Assembly: GCA_025934955.1 (NCBI GenBank)
Contig: JAICWE010000012.1
Location: 1 to 64,000, forward strand
From: Gemmatimonadales bacterium
Lineage (GTDB): Bacteria; Gemmatimonadota; Gemmatimonadetes; Gemmatimonadales; GWC2-71-9
Length of the DNA: 64,000 nucleotides
Direction: 5' to 3'
A program made the position numbers and the translations under genes. This document shows positions 1 through 9,180 of this stretch, one piece after another. Numbering within the stretch: position 1 is the stretch's first letter; every line of letters begins with the position of its first letter. Below the pieces are notes generated by a model that was given only the letters and a program-made list of their open reading frames with translations, did no database searches and was not told where the DNA came from.

Positions 1-1338
1 CAGTCCCAGATACGCCGATTCGCGCGCGCGCCCGAGCAGCGCCGCGAAGCCGAGGTCGGCCGGCGCGGCGTACGCCGGGTTGCCGTCGAGCACCACGAGC
101 CACCCGACATCGCCGGCGCGGAGTGCCGTTGCCAGCGCGGCGAGGCCGGTGCCCGGCTCGCCCGCGGACAGCGGCGACTCGATGTACCGCACGGTGTGGC
201 CGTCGCCGCCGAGTAGGACGTTCAGGAGATGCGCGAGCGCGTGTACCGCGGCGGGCTGCCGCTCGCCCGCGACGATCGCGGCCCGACCGCGATGCGCGAG
301 CAGATCGTCGGCGACGGCGGTGAGCCACGGCGCGTGCGCCGATGTGCCGCCGCCGGCCGACTCCGGAAGCTGCACGGCCAGCTCCGGCGCCGCGCGCGCG
401 ATCTGCTCGACGAGTGCCGCCACGAGCGCCGGAATCTCCGTCGGCCGCGCGCGGAGACGATGATCCGCCGCGCCGCCGGTCACCGTCGGCGCGGTCTCGA
501 CGACGTAGAGCCGGTTCATGTCATCCGACGGCGCGGCGATCCGGCGCCGGCTCGCGAAGTCGCGCGCGTAGCGCAGGTGGAACGGCATTGCGCCGAGGAA
601 GTCCGCGTCCAGCGCGAGGACCACATCGGCGGCGGTGAAGTCGTACACCGGCTGCATCGCGCGGCCGAACGCCGCGGCGGTGCCGGTGCGCTCGCCGTCA
701 CCCGCGAGCGGCGCGTCCACGTGGATGCGAGCGCCGGGATACCGCTGGCGCACGTGGGCCAGGAGCTCCGCCTGCAGCGGCGACGCGCTCGGCTCCAGCA
801 GGAGATGAAGGCCCGCGCCCCGGGCGCCGACCGCGTTCCGCAGTTGCGCCGGGCCGATGGCAGCGGCGAAGGCGTCCCACGGGCTCCGCCGTCCGGCGCG
901 ACGAGGGGTCCGTGCCCGCTGCGGATCGTAGAGCCCGAGCACGGAGGCCTGCTCGAGCACACCGGCGGCGCCGAAACTCGCCGGATGATCGGGGTTGCCC
1001 TCGATCTTGGTGGGCCGGCCGGTGTGGCTTTCCACCAGGAGGCCGGTCGCGTAGCCGCCTAACGTCATGCTCGTGGCGTAGCGGCGCGCGGCACTCGGCG
1101 TCATCTCGGGCGGCCGGGCGACGTAGGGCAGGATCTTCTGCCGCGGCCGCCGGACGCAGCCGCCGATCCCCGCGAGCGCGAGGCTGGCGCCGAGGAGGTG
1201 GACGAAGCTGCGGCGGGTGAGCGCGCCGGGCGGCAGGTCGGCGGCCGGAGGGAACTCGCGGGCGAGCGCCTCCTGCAGCTCGGGGCGTCCGAGCAGCTCG
1301 TCGAGCCGGCGCCAGTAGCGCTCGCGGGGATCGCTCAC
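1..1338 (-). CDS. actB: ActB, molybdopterin/iron-sulfur-type subunit of alternative complex III (partial)
   Basis: Partial: 446 codons are inside the window and the C-terminus runs off the left edge. ActB is the large periplasmic subunit of alternative complex III, a quinol:electron-acceptor oxidoreductase that replaces cytochrome bc1. The N-terminus has an ActB-style Tat-like signal, LTRRSFVHLLGASLALAG, followed by a Cys. At the truncated end VVLDGNPAYAAPADLGF matches the GNPxYxAPADLxF stretch typical of ActB and related molybdopterin-fold proteins. Family knowledge: this subunit keeps the molybdopterin fold without the cofactor, and its iron-sulfur part lies further C-terminal, outside the window. 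The GTG start at 1338 lies 6 bases after the actA stop, so the two are almost certainly cotranscribed. Confidence 0.88.
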   Translation of the reverse strand, partial: MSDPRERYWRRLDELLGRPELQEALAREFPPAADLPPGALTRRSFVHLLGASLALAGIGGCVRRPRQKILPYVARPPEMTPSAARRYATSMTLGGYATGLLVESHTGRPTKIEGNPDHPASFGAAGVLEQASVLGLYDPQRARTPRRAGRRSPWDAFAAAIGPAQLRNAVGARGAGLHLLLEPSASPLQAELLAHVRQRYPGARIHVDAPLAGDGERTGTAAAFGRAMQPVYDFTAADVVLALDADFLGAMPFHLRYARDFASRRRIAAPSDDMNRLYVVETAPTVTGGAADHRLRARPTEIPALVAALVEQIARAAPELAVQLPESAGGGTSAHAPWLTAVADDLLAHRGRAAIVAGERQPAAVHALAHLLNVLLGGDGHTVRYIESPLSAGEPGTGLAALATALRAGDVGWLVVLDGNPAYAAPADLGFAALLGRARESAYLGL

Positions 1339-1344
1339 GGTGCG

Positions 1345-1986
1345 CTACCGGTGACAGGCGGAGCAGGTGGTGATCTCACGGATTCGCTCCGCCCCGAGCG
1401 GTGCGAGTGCGGCGCCGGACGACGGGTGCCAACCCATCGTGGTGATGGCGTCCTCCGGTCGGCGGTGCGGCTCGGGATTCCGGTGACAGTCGATGCACCA
1501 GGCCATCGTGAGCGGAGCCGCCTGGCTCACCTGCGCCATGCGGTCCACTCGACCATGGCAGCTCTCGCAGGCGACGCCGCCTTTCGCGTGGATCGCATGA
1601 TTGAAGAAGACGAAGTCGGGAAGCCGATGCACCCGTTGCCACGGTATCGGCCGCTGGGTCGAGAGGCTCTGCCGCACCGGCGCGAAGGCGGCGCTCGCCA
1701 TCCACGCGGCGTTGTGGCAGGGGAGGCACGTCTCGGTCGCGGGGAGGCCGGCGCTGGCGCCGCGGTCCGCGGTGTAGTGGCAGTAGCGGCAGTCGATGCG
1801 GAGATCACCGGCGTGGATGCGATGGTCGAACGGAACCGGTTGCGCCGCGCTGCGTCCCTGCTCGGTCACCGCCGGCGTCCGCACCCAGAGCATGAGCGCG
1901 ACCGGAACGCCGACCGCGAGCAGCAGCGCGGCGCCGAGCGACGCTCGCGCGATGCGGTTGCTCCGGGGCGAGAAGAGGGCGGGCAT
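1345..1986 (-). CDS. actA: ActA, pentahaem cytochrome c subunit of alternative complex III
   Basis: Protein of 213 aa with one N-terminal membrane anchor (about residues 10-32) and five CxxCH haem c motifs in order: CRYCH, CLPCH, CESCH, CIDCH and CSACH, the last at the extreme C-terminus. This number and spacing fits ActA, the multihaem subunit that passes electrons from quinol oxidation towards a soluble cytochrome or directly to an oxidase. It is immediately followed by actB, the standard order of act operons. The ATG at 1986 follows a 38-base gap after the SDR gene, so the act operon probably begins here, although read-through from the upstream carbohydrate genes cannot be excluded. A generic class III multihaem cytochrome is unlikely given the actB neighbour. 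Confidence 0.92.
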   Translation of the reverse strand: MPALFSPRSNRIARASLGAALLLAVGVPVALMLWVRTPAVTEQGRSAAQPVPFDHRIHAGDLRIDCRYCHYTADRGASAGLPATETCLPCHNAAWMASAAFAPVRQSLSTQRPIPWQRVHRLPDFVFFNHAIHAKGGVACESCHGRVDRMAQVSQAAPLTMAWCIDCHRNPEPHRRPEDAITTMGWHPSSGAALAPLGAERIREITTCSACHR

Positions 1987-2024
1987 TCACCCGCGAGCCC
2001 ATACGCGGCGGCGCAACATGCCGG

Positions 2025-3008
2025 TCATGCGAAGGCGCGCCGGACCACCGCGCCGACCAGCAACGCGCCGATGCCGGCGGCGACGAGCCGGCCACGGTGC
2101 TCCGAGAGCCGGATCTGCCAGCTCCGATCGCGCGCGATCGCGTCGAAGCGACCGTGCGCGCCGAAGTCGCCGCGGACCGGCTCCCACAGATTGTCCGGCC
2201 GGTCGGGGTCCTCCGGCACGCCGGTCTGCTGGCTGGTGTAGCCGGTGTGCGCCAGGTAGTGATCGAGCAGGCGCGGCATCACCCGGTTGCCGACGATCGC
2301 CTTCACCGCGGAGAACCCGAGATACATCTCCTCGCGTTCGTGCTCGGCGGCCCAGACGACGGCGTCGGCGATGACTTCCGGCTGGTAGACCGGCGGCACG
2401 GGCTGCGCGCGATTCGGCAGCCGGCTCTTCACCCAGTCGAACTGCGGCGTGTTCACGGCGGGAAGCTGGAGCATGGCGACCCGCACGCGACTCCCGTCGT
2501 GATACAGCTCGGACCGGAGCGACTCGGTGAAGCCCTGGAGTGCGTGCTTCGCGGCGCAGTAGGCCGACTGGAGCGGAATGGCGCGGTACGCGAGCGCGGA
2601 GCCGATCTGGATGATGACGCCGCGGTCGCGCGGGAGCATCCGCTCGAGTGCCGCGAGGGTGCCGTACACCGCACCGAGGTAGGTCACCTCGGTGACCCGG
2701 CGGTACTCCTCCGGCCGCATCTGCTTCACCGGCGAGAAGACCGAGACCATCGCGTCGTTCACCCATACGTCGATCGGGCCGAAGCGTTCCTCGGTCGCGG
2801 CGGCGGCGGCCGAGACGGCGGCAGCGTCGGCGACATCGGCGGGGAACACCAGCGCCTCGCCGCCCAGCTGCTCGATCTCCGTACGGGCGCGCTCCAGCCG
2901 CTCTCTGCCGCGCGCGATGAGCGTCACCCGGTCGCCGCGCGCCCCGAAGGCGCGCGCCACGGCCCGTCCCACGCCGGCCGACGCGCCGGTGACCACGACG
3001 ACGCTCAT
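2025..3008 (-). CDS. SDR family oxidoreductase with hydrophobic C-terminal tail
   Basis: Protein of 327 aa of the classical short-chain dehydrogenase/reductase family. The N-terminal Rossmann motif is TGASAGVG (residues 7-14); the catalytic set is S137, Y150 and K154 (YxxxK in SAYCAAKHA). The usual NNAG motif is replaced by VNDAM. After the SDR core there is an extension of about 100 residues ending in a hydrophobic stretch (AAGIGALLVGAVV), possibly a membrane anchor. The ATG at 3008 overlaps the stop of the upstream debranching enzyme in an ATGA arrangement, so the two are translationally coupled. The substrate cannot be read from sequence. The C-terminal extension resembles SDRs with a membrane-associated tail. 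Confidence 0.85.
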   Translation of the reverse strand: MSVVVVTGASAGVGRAVARAFGARGDRVTLIARGRERLERARTEIEQLGGEALVFPADVADAAAVSAAAAATEERFGPIDVWVNDAMVSVFSPVKQMRPEEYRRVTEVTYLGAVYGTLAALERMLPRDRGVIIQIGSALAYRAIPLQSAYCAAKHALQGFTESLRSELYHDGSRVRVAMLQLPAVNTPQFDWVKSRLPNRAQPVPPVYQPEVIADAVVWAAEHEREEMYLGFSAVKAIVGNRVMPRLLDHYLAHTGYTSQQTGVPEDPDRPDNLWEPVRGDFGAHGRFDAIARDRSWQIRLSEHRGRLVAAGIGALLVGAVVRRAFA

Positions 3009-5263
3009 GGCGCCTCGCCCGACTCGACCGACACGTCGAGCTCGCCTTTGGTCTCGAGCACCTGCACCCGCGCGGCGCCGCCCGCGCGACTGTCGCCGTC
3101 GCGCTCGAAGCGGAGATCCACGGTCGCCTCGCCGACGCGCAGCCCGCGCAGCTCCAGCGCGTCGGCAAAGCGCGGCAGCACCGGCCGCACGATGCGCAGC
3201 CGGCGGTCGAGCGCGGCAGGCTCGAGGCCGAGGAGCTGCGCCAGGAGGAAGGGGAGCGAGCCCGCGGCCCATGCCTGCGGATGGCAGGCGACCGGATACC
3301 GGATCGGCGCGCCGTAGCGCTGGCGGGGAAATCCGGTGAACAGCTCCGGCAGGCGGTCGTGCTCGTAGTTCATGGCCGCCTCGGCCAGCCCCTCGAAGAT
3401 CCGGCGGGCCTCGTCGGCGAAGCCGTAGCGCTTGAGCCCGGCGGCGACGATCGCGTTGTCGTGCGGCCAGACGGTGCCCAGGTGATAGCCGATCGGCGTG
3501 TAGGCGCAGGAGCGCTGGGAGAGTGTGCGCACGCCCCACCCGCTGTACATGTCGTCGGCCATGAGCCGCTTCGCTACCTTCGCCGCGTGCTCGGGCGCGG
3601 CGATGCCGCACCAGAGCGCGTGGCCGGGGTTGGACGAGATCACCCGCAACGGCTGCTTCTCCGCCTCGAGCGCCATCGCGTAGAAGCCGAGCGAGTCGAC
3701 CCAGAAGTCGTGCTCGAAGCGGCGCTGGAGGTCGCCGGCCTCGCGGGTGAGCCGGTCGGCCGTGGCGCCGTCGCCCTGGCGGGCAGCGAGCCCGGCGATG
3801 CCGAGTTTCGCGGCATAGACGTAGGCCTGCACTTCCACCAGAGCGATCGGCGGCGTGGCGATGCCGCCGCGCTCGTCCACGATCGCGTCGCCGGAGTCCT
3901 TCCACCCCTGGTTGATGAGCCCGTGCTGCGACGCGCTCTCGTACTCGACGTACCCATCGCCGTCGCGGTCGCCGACGCGGTCGATCCACTGGAGCGCGCG
4001 GCGCACGTTGTCGCGCAGCTCGTCGAACAGTCCGATGTCGCCGGTCCAGGCGACGTACTGCGCCAGGACGATCAGGAACAGCGGCGTCGCGTCCACTGAG
4101 CCGTAGTACGGGCTGTGCGGAATCTCCCCGGTGCGCGCCATCTCGCCGACCCGCAGCTCGTGCAGGATCTTTCCCGGCGCCTCGTCGCGCCACGCGTCGT
4201 CGTGGTCGCCCTGGTAGCTCGCGAGCAGCCGCAACGTGTCGGCCGCGGTGGCGGCGGTGTAGGGCAGGAGCTGCAGCGATGCGATCAGGCTGTCGCGGCC
4301 GAAGAGCGTCGCGAACCACGGGATGCCCGCGGAGATGAACGCATGACCGCGCAGCGTGCTTCGGAGCAGCCGGAGATCGGCAAAGGAGCGGGCGAGCATC
4401 TCGTTGAGCGAGATGCTGTCGCTCGACACGGCGGCGATACCTCCGGGCCAACCGTCGGGCGGCGGCGATGCGGCGGCGCCGCTGCCACCGGCCGCGGCGG
4501 ATGCCGCGGCCGACTGCTCTTTCGCGTCGTGCGGCGATTCCCCGATCTGAAGCCGCACGTCCAGCACGTGTTGCTCGCGCGGTGCCAGGTGCAATGTCGC
4601 CGTGGCGGAGGTGTCGTCGGTCCGGGTGAACTCCGGCGGGAAGCTGATGGCGACCGTGCGGTCGAGCCCGTCGCGACCGTGATAGAGGAATCGCAGCACC
4701 GCGCCGTCCCAGCGCGGCGGCTCCTGCTGTCCGAGTCGCTCGCCCAACAGACCGCGGACCTGGAACACATCCTCAAACCCGGCCGCGAAGCGCAGCTCGA
4801 TCGTGAGCGACACCGGCTCGCGGCCCCAGTTGCGAAGCGTGATCGCGTCCGCCAGCGTCAGCGTGCTGCCGTCGAGGGTCCGGGCCCATTCGATGCCGAC
4901 CGTGTCGCGCGGGAGATCGGCGCCGGACTTCGACAGCTCGGGGTTGGTGAGCTGTACCGTGCCATGGCAGCCGGTCGCGGCGGCGGCGCCGAGTCCCACC
5001 GGCAGCACGCCATGCAGGCGCAACTCGTAGCTGCGGAGAAACCGGCAGTCGTGGAAGTACAGCCCGAAGCCGTGCTCGCCGTCGCACGGCATGCGGGCGT
5101 CGGGCTCGGTGATAAGGAAGAGGTCACCATCCTTCAGAACGAGCGCTTGCGCGATCGTCCGCGTGACCGACGGCATGCCATGGGTCAGGACCCGCTGCTT
5201 GCGGGCTTGTCGATTCTCATGCGCCATCGCGATGCCCGCCCCGTTGGTCGGCAACAGACCCAT
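3005..5263 (-). CDS. Glycogen debranching-type enzyme (GDE_N_bis + six-hairpin catalytic domain)
   Basis: Protein of 752 aa. Residues about 35-240 form the beta-rich N-terminal domain of bacterial amylo-alpha-1,6-glucosidase-like proteins. Residues about 285-700 form an (alpha/alpha)6 barrel, with family landmarks GIPWFATLFGRDS, GEIPHSPYYGSVDATPLFL, QGWKDSGDA and GTVWPHDNAI. A low-complexity Ala/Gly/Pro linker (about 251-276) separates the two. Family members hydrolyse alpha-1,6 branch linkages or related glucosides; the exact substrate is not established. A second start at 5227 (MAHEN) is equally plausible. It is divergent from a glycosyltransferase and a second enzyme of this family, with a CRP-like palindrome about 30 bases upstream. 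The downstream SDR overlaps by 4 bases. Confidence 0.88.
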   Translation of the reverse strand: MGLLPTNGAGIAMAHENRQARKQRVLTHGMPSVTRTIAQALVLKDGDLFLITEPDARMPCDGEHGFGLYFHDCRFLRSYELRLHGVLPVGLGAAAATGCHGTVQLTNPELSKSGADLPRDTVGIEWARTLDGSTLTLADAITLRNWGREPVSLTIELRFAAGFEDVFQVRGLLGERLGQQEPPRWDGAVLRFLYHGRDGLDRTVAISFPPEFTRTDDTSATATLHLAPREQHVLDVRLQIGESPHDAKEQSAAASAAAGGSGAAASPPPDGWPGGIAAVSSDSISLNEMLARSFADLRLLRSTLRGHAFISAGIPWFATLFGRDSLIASLQLLPYTAATAADTLRLLASYQGDHDDAWRDEAPGKILHELRVGEMARTGEIPHSPYYGSVDATPLFLIVLAQYVAWTGDIGLFDELRDNVRRALQWIDRVGDRDGDGYVEYESASQHGLINQGWKDSGDAIVDERGGIATPPIALVEVQAYVYAAKLGIAGLAARQGDGATADRLTREAGDLQRRFEHDFWVDSLGFYAMALEAEKQPLRVISSNPGHALWCGIAAPEHAAKVAKRLMADDMYSGWGVRTLSQRSCAYTPIGYHLGTVWPHDNAIVAAGLKRYGFADEARRIFEGLAEAAMNYEHDRLPELFTGFPRQRYGAPIRYPVACHPQAWAAGSLPFLLAQLLGLEPAALDRRLRIVRPVLPRFADALELRGLRVGEATVDLRFERDGDSRAGGAARVQVLETKGELDVSVESGEAP

Positions 5264-5292
5264 GCGATACCATCGTCGGGCACCGGATCGCC

Positions 5293-5306
5293 GTGACCAC
5301 GGTCAC
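5293..5306. promoter_or_regulatory. CRP/FNR-like palindrome between divergent carbohydrate genes
   Basis: The sequence GTGACCACGGTCAC is a perfect inverted repeat, GTGAC-N4-GTCAC, matching the core TGTGA-N6-TCACA type of CRP-family operators. It lies 30 bases upstream of the minus-strand debranching enzyme start and 35 bases upstream of the plus-strand GT4 start, where it could act on either promoter. Identical half-sites occur at 22271 and 53522. No CRP-family regulator gene lies in the window. Confidence 0.5.
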
Positions 5307-5340
5307 GAACCGCCGTATGTACACCGGCTATGATCGGACT

Positions 5341-6399
5341 ATGCGCATCGCGATGATTTCGACACCATTCGTTTCCACGCCGCCGCGGGACTACGGCGGC
5401 ACCGAGTTGATCGTCTCCGAGCTGGTGGAAGGGCTGCACGCGCGAGGACACGACGTTACGCTCTTTGCGACCGGCGACTCGCGCACGGCGGCCAGGCTGC
5501 GCGCACTGTACCCGGAAGCGCGGTGGCCGCCCACGCCCGCTGCGGAAGTGCAGCATGCCACGTGGGCGCTGAGCCAGGTGACCGATGCGGACTTCGACGT
5601 GGTGCAACTCCACTCGGCGGCCGCGCTCGAGATGACGCGAGGCTGGACGGCGCTGCCGGTGGTCTACACGATCCATCACCCCCACGTCCCCCGGATGTCC
5701 GCGCTCTATCGCGAAATCCGCCGCGCGACATACGTCGCGATCTCGGCCGACCAGCGCAGCCGCGAGCCCGGGCTGGCACGCTGCCGCGTCATCCACCACG
5801 GTCTGAACCCGTCGCGCTATGCGTGGACCCCGCGGGCCGACAATTACGTCTGCTTCGTCGGCCGGCTCGCGCCGGAGAAGGGGGCGCACACCGCGATCGA
5901 CGCTGCGGCGGCGGCCGGCGTGCCGATCCGCGTCGCCGGACCGGTGCATCCACCCGATCGGCAGTACGCCGAGCGCGAGCTGCGATACCGGCTCGCGGCG
6001 CCGCACGTGCGCTATGTCGGGCCGGTCGGATTGGCGCGGAAGGTCCCGCTGCTGCGCGATGCCCGCGCGCTGCTCGCGCCGATCGAATGGAACGAGCCGT
6101 TCGGCCTGATCCTGATCGAGGCGATGCTCTCCGGCTGTCCGGTCGTCGCCTTCGGCCGCGGCAGCGTGCCGGAGCTGGTCGAGCCCGGCATCACCGGGCT
6201 GATCGTCGCCTCCCCGGTCGAGATGGCCGCGGCGATTGCGCCGGGCGGCGCGGTGGACCGGATCGATCGGGGCGGCTGCCGCCGGCGCGCGGTCCAGCGG
6301 TTCGGCGCCGGCCGCATGGTGGCCGAGTACGAGCGCCTGTACGCGGAGTTGGCAACGGAGAGCGGCCGGCGGGGGCGCGCGCCCAGCGCGGTCGCATGA
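5341..6399 (+). CDS. GT4 family glycosyltransferase
   Basis: Protein of 352 aa from the ATG at 5341, which begins MRIAMISTPF, a normal GT4 N-terminus; an in-frame ATG at 5293 would add 16 residues that do not look like family sequence. It has a GT-B fold: an N-terminal acceptor domain with GGTELIVSELVEGL, and a C-terminal nucleotide-sugar domain with FVGRLAPEKG and the ExxxxxxxE motif in EPFGLILIEAMLSGCPVVAF. GT4 members are retaining transferases using nucleotide sugars; the donor and acceptor are not evident. The stop overlaps the next gene (ATGA), a debranching-type enzyme, suggesting a role in building or trimming an alpha-glucan or a glucosylated solute. Confidence 0.9.
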   Translation: MRIAMISTPFVSTPPRDYGGTELIVSELVEGLHARGHDVTLFATGDSRTAARLRALYPEARWPPTPAAEVQHATWALSQVTDADFDVVQLHSAAALEMTRGWTALPVVYTIHHPHVPRMSALYREIRRATYVAISADQRSREPGLARCRVIHHGLNPSRYAWTPRADNYVCFVGRLAPEKGAHTAIDAAAAAGVPIRVAGPVHPPDRQYAERELRYRLAAPHVRYVGPVGLARKVPLLRDARALLAPIEWNEPFGLILIEAMLSGCPVVAFGRGSVPELVEPGITGLIVASPVEMAAAIAPGGAVDRIDRGGCRRRAVQRFGAGRMVAEYERLYAELATESGRRGRAPSAVA

Positions 6400-8597
6400 C
6401 CGCGGCCCACCCGGCGGTGGACGCGACGACGCTTCCGATGCGGGAGGTCGTCGGCTACGACGCGATCGACTGTACCGAGGAGGCCGCCGAAGACCGGCTG
6501 GTACTGAAGCACGACCGCATGTTCTGCATCGTGACGACCCACGGCGACGTCGCGCCGCCGGGTCGCTGCTCCCTCGGACTCTTCCATGACGACACCCGCA
6601 TCCTGAGCGGCTACCAGCTGCGCGCGGCCGGCGGCCCGGCGGAGCTGCTCTCCGCCGAGACGCCGCGCGCGTATCTGGCGCAGATCGATCTCGCCGTGAA
6701 GAACCTGCAGTTCGGCGGCGATCCGTGGGACCCGAAGCACGCCGTGCACATTCGCCGCGAGATGGTGCTGTCCGACCGGCTCACCGAACGGGTGACGCTC
6801 ACCAATTACCTGACGCGGCCGCTCGACTACTGGATCGAGCTGGCGTTGAGCGCTGACTTCGCCGACATCTTCGAGGTGCGCGGCTGGCGACGGGACGCGC
6901 GCGGCCAGTTCTTCGCGCCGCGCCCGGAGCACGATCGCCTGGTGTTCCGCTACCGCGGCCGCGACGGCGCGGTCATCGGCAGCACGGTCCGCTTCTCCCA
7001 TCCGCCGGACCGGCTCACCACCGACTCGGCGCGCTGGGAGTTTTCGCTCCCGAGCCACGCGCCGCGGGTGTTCGAGTGGGAAGTCGTCACCGGCGAGCCG
7101 GCGGCCGCCGCGGCGGCGGAGCCGGTCGGGCTCGATCAGCGGCGGGGCGCGCTCGAGGTGGAGTACCGGCGCTGGCGACGGAGCTGCAGCCGCTGGGTGA
7201 CCGACGTGCCCAAGTTCGACGTCGTCAGTCGCCGGAGCGTGGACGATCTGCGCGCGCTGCACATGACCGTGGACGGCGGCGATGTGATCTCGGCCGGCAT
7301 CCCGTGGTACTCGACGGTGTTCGGCCGCGATTCGATCATCACGGCGCTGGAGACGCTGCCGGTGAATCCCGGCATCGCGCGGGAGACGCTGCGCTACCTG
7401 GCGCGCAGGCAGGGCGAGCACGACGATCCGTTTACCGAGGAGCAGCCCGGCCGGATCCTGCACGAGCTCCGCCGCGGCGAGATGGCCCGCGCCGGCGAGA
7501 TCCCCCACGTGCCCTACTACGGGACGACCGACGCGACCCCGCTCTGGCTGGTGCTGCTGCACGAGACGTGGCTCTGGACCGGCGACGACGCGCTCGCCCG
7601 CGAGCTGCTGCCGAACGCGGAGCGGGCGCTGGAGTGGATCGACCGGTACGGCGATCACGACGGCGACGGCTTCGTGGAGTACGCCCGCACCAGCCCCAAG
7701 GGACTGGTGAACCAGGGATGGAAGGACTCCAGCGACGGCGTATCGTTTCCCGACGGGCGGCTGCCGGAGCCGCCGATCGCGCTGGTCGAGGTGCAGGGCT
7801 ACGTGTACGACGCCAAGGTGCGCATGGCCAAGCTGTTCGCGCATCTCGGCGTGCCGGAGCGCGCCGCGGCGCTCGCGCGCCAGGCCGCGACGCTGCGCGA
7901 CGCGATCCGCGCCCGCTTCTGGATGCCCGAAGCCGGCACCTTCGCGCTGGCGCTCGACGGGGCCAAGCGCCAGGTCCCGACGGTCACGTCGAACGCCGGC
8001 CATCTGCTGTGGAGCCGGGTGCCGACGCCCGATGAGGCCGAGAGCGTCGCGCAGGTGCTGCTCGGTCCCGATCTCTTTTCCGGTTGGGGCATCCGGACGT
8101 TGTCCGCCGCCCACCGGGTGTACAACCCGATGAGCTATCACAACGGCTCGGTGTGGCCGCACGACAACGCGCTCGTGGTGCTGGGCCTGGCGCTGTACGG
8201 CCGGGCCCGCGAGGCGCTGCCGGTCGTGCGGGGGCTGCAGGAGGCGGCGGTGCGGGCGGAGTCGCAGCGGCTGCCCGAGCTGTTCTGCGGCATGCCGCGG
8301 CAGCGCGGCGTCAGGCCGGTGCGCTATCCGGTGAGCTGCTCACCGCAGGCGTGGGCGTCCGGCGCCCTGTTCCTGCTGTTCCAGGCGCTGCTCGGACTTC
8401 GGCCGGAAGCGCCCGCGCGCGTGCTCCACGTGCGCAATCCGGTGCTGCCGGACGTAATGGACGAGCTGACGGTCACCGGCCTCGCGGTCGGCGACTCGCG
8501 CGTGGCGCTCCAGTTCCGGCGGCACGGCGAGCGCACGCTGGCCAATCTTCTCGCCGTGGATGGCGCGCCGCTCCAGGTGCGGATCGAGCTGGACTGA
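6396..8597 (+). CDS. Second glycogen debranching-type enzyme (GDE_N_bis + six-hairpin domain)
   Basis: Protein of 733 aa, a paralogue of the enzyme at 3005-5263. The N-terminal beta domain covers about residues 25-240 and the (alpha/alpha)6 catalytic domain about 265-690, with GIPWYSTVFGRDSI, GEIPHVPYYGTTDATPLWL, NQGWKDSSDG and NGSVWPHDNALV conserved between the two copies. The start at 6396 gives an ATGA overlap with the GT4 gene; the reading frame is open far upstream but that stretch only shadows the GT gene. Predicted cytoplasmic. Two diverged copies facing away from one promoter region suggest different substrates or conditions rather than a recent duplication. A strong hairpin terminator follows. 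Confidence 0.88.
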   Translation: MTAAHPAVDATTLPMREVVGYDAIDCTEEAAEDRLVLKHDRMFCIVTTHGDVAPPGRCSLGLFHDDTRILSGYQLRAAGGPAELLSAETPRAYLAQIDLAVKNLQFGGDPWDPKHAVHIRREMVLSDRLTERVTLTNYLTRPLDYWIELALSADFADIFEVRGWRRDARGQFFAPRPEHDRLVFRYRGRDGAVIGSTVRFSHPPDRLTTDSARWEFSLPSHAPRVFEWEVVTGEPAAAAAAEPVGLDQRRGALEVEYRRWRRSCSRWVTDVPKFDVVSRRSVDDLRALHMTVDGGDVISAGIPWYSTVFGRDSIITALETLPVNPGIARETLRYLARRQGEHDDPFTEEQPGRILHELRRGEMARAGEIPHVPYYGTTDATPLWLVLLHETWLWTGDDALARELLPNAERALEWIDRYGDHDGDGFVEYARTSPKGLVNQGWKDSSDGVSFPDGRLPEPPIALVEVQGYVYDAKVRMAKLFAHLGVPERAAALARQAATLRDAIRARFWMPEAGTFALALDGAKRQVPTVTSNAGHLLWSRVPTPDEAESVAQVLLGPDLFSGWGIRTLSAAHRVYNPMSYHNGSVWPHDNALVVLGLALYGRAREALPVVRGLQEAAVRAESQRLPELFCGMPRQRGVRPVRYPVSCSPQAWASGALFLLFQALLGLRPEAPARVLHVRNPVLPDVMDELTVTGLAVGDSRVALQFRRHGERTLANLLAVDGAPLQVRIELD

Positions 8598-8629
8598 GCG
8601 ACGAAGGTCGATCGCCAACCACCCCGTGG

Positions 8630-8657
8630 AATCGCCCCGCTGCCGCGCGGGGCGATT
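8630..8657 (+). terminator. Intrinsic terminator after the GT4/debranching operon
   Basis: A perfect 11-base inverted repeat (AATCGCCCCGC / GCGGGGCGATT) with a 6-base loop (TGCCGC), followed by TT. It sits 32 bases after the debranching enzyme stop and just before the convergent SnoaL-like gene, so it may serve both strands. Confidence 0.8.
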
Positions 8658-8682
8658 TTCACGGGCGGACCCGCGCGACCGG

Positions 8683-9180
8683 CTACTGCCCGGCGGCCAT
8701 CGGGTGCGATTCCGGCACGACGGCCACGCTCATGAGCTTCCAGTCGCGCAGCCCGCGGCGGAGCACCACCAGGTAGTGGCTCACATCGTTTCCGCCGCCC
8801 GCGGCGCTGGGGCTCGTCAACGTTCCCACGTCCCAGGCGGTGCTGCCCGATACCCGGACGGTGTCCGACGCGAACGTGGTCTTGGGCCAGTTCGGCGCGT
8901 CGGCGGCCAGGCGCTGGCCGATGGCGTCGCGGCCGACCAGAACGGTGCCGTCGGCCATGATCACCCGCGCGTCGGGGCTGTACAGCTCGGCGAGCGCGGC
9001 CGCGTCGTGCTTGTTGAAGGCTTCGGCGTACTCGGTGCGCAACGTGTTGATCTCCGCTATCGCGGTGCGCAGGGCGACGTGGGGCGTCTTCACGCCCTGG
9101 GCGTGAGCTGCCGCGGGTACGGCGAGCGCGAGGGCGAGTGCCAGCGGGGCGCAATGGCGCGAGCGGATGCGGTACCTCAT
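8683..9180 (-). CDS. Secreted SnoaL-like (NTF2-fold) protein
   Basis: Protein of 165 aa from the ATG at 9180, which has GTGAGG just upstream; the longer open frame lacks family resemblance. Residues 1-28 are a Sec signal peptide ending AAAHAQG. The remainder is an NTF2-like domain of the SgcJ/EcaC or SnoaL type, with the typical EYAEAFNKHDAAALAELYSP helix followed by a curved sheet (VIMADGTVLVGRDAI). Proteins of this group bind small hydrophobic molecules or act as isomerase-like enzymes; most periplasmic members have no known substrate. It converges on the debranching operon across the terminator at 8630. Confidence 0.78.
   Translation of the reverse strand: MRYRIRSRHCAPLALALALAVPAAAHAQGVKTPHVALRTAIAEINTLRTEYAEAFNKHDAAALAELYSPDARVIMADGTVLVGRDAIGQRLAADAPNWPKTTFASDTVRVSGSTAWDVGTLTSPSAAGGGNDVSHYLVVLRRGLRDWKLMSVAVVPESHPMAAGQ

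Noticed and set aside
2025-4451. An 808-codon minus-strand frame spanning the SDR and most of the debranching enzyme
   Set aside because: Only its C-terminal 327 codons are a real SDR; the rest is an Arg-rich shadow of the debranching gene. High GC keeps many such frames open.
6012-8162. A 716-codon minus-strand frame opposite the second debranching enzyme
   Set aside because: It is antisense to a clear family member, rich in Arg, His and Val, and resembles nothing known.
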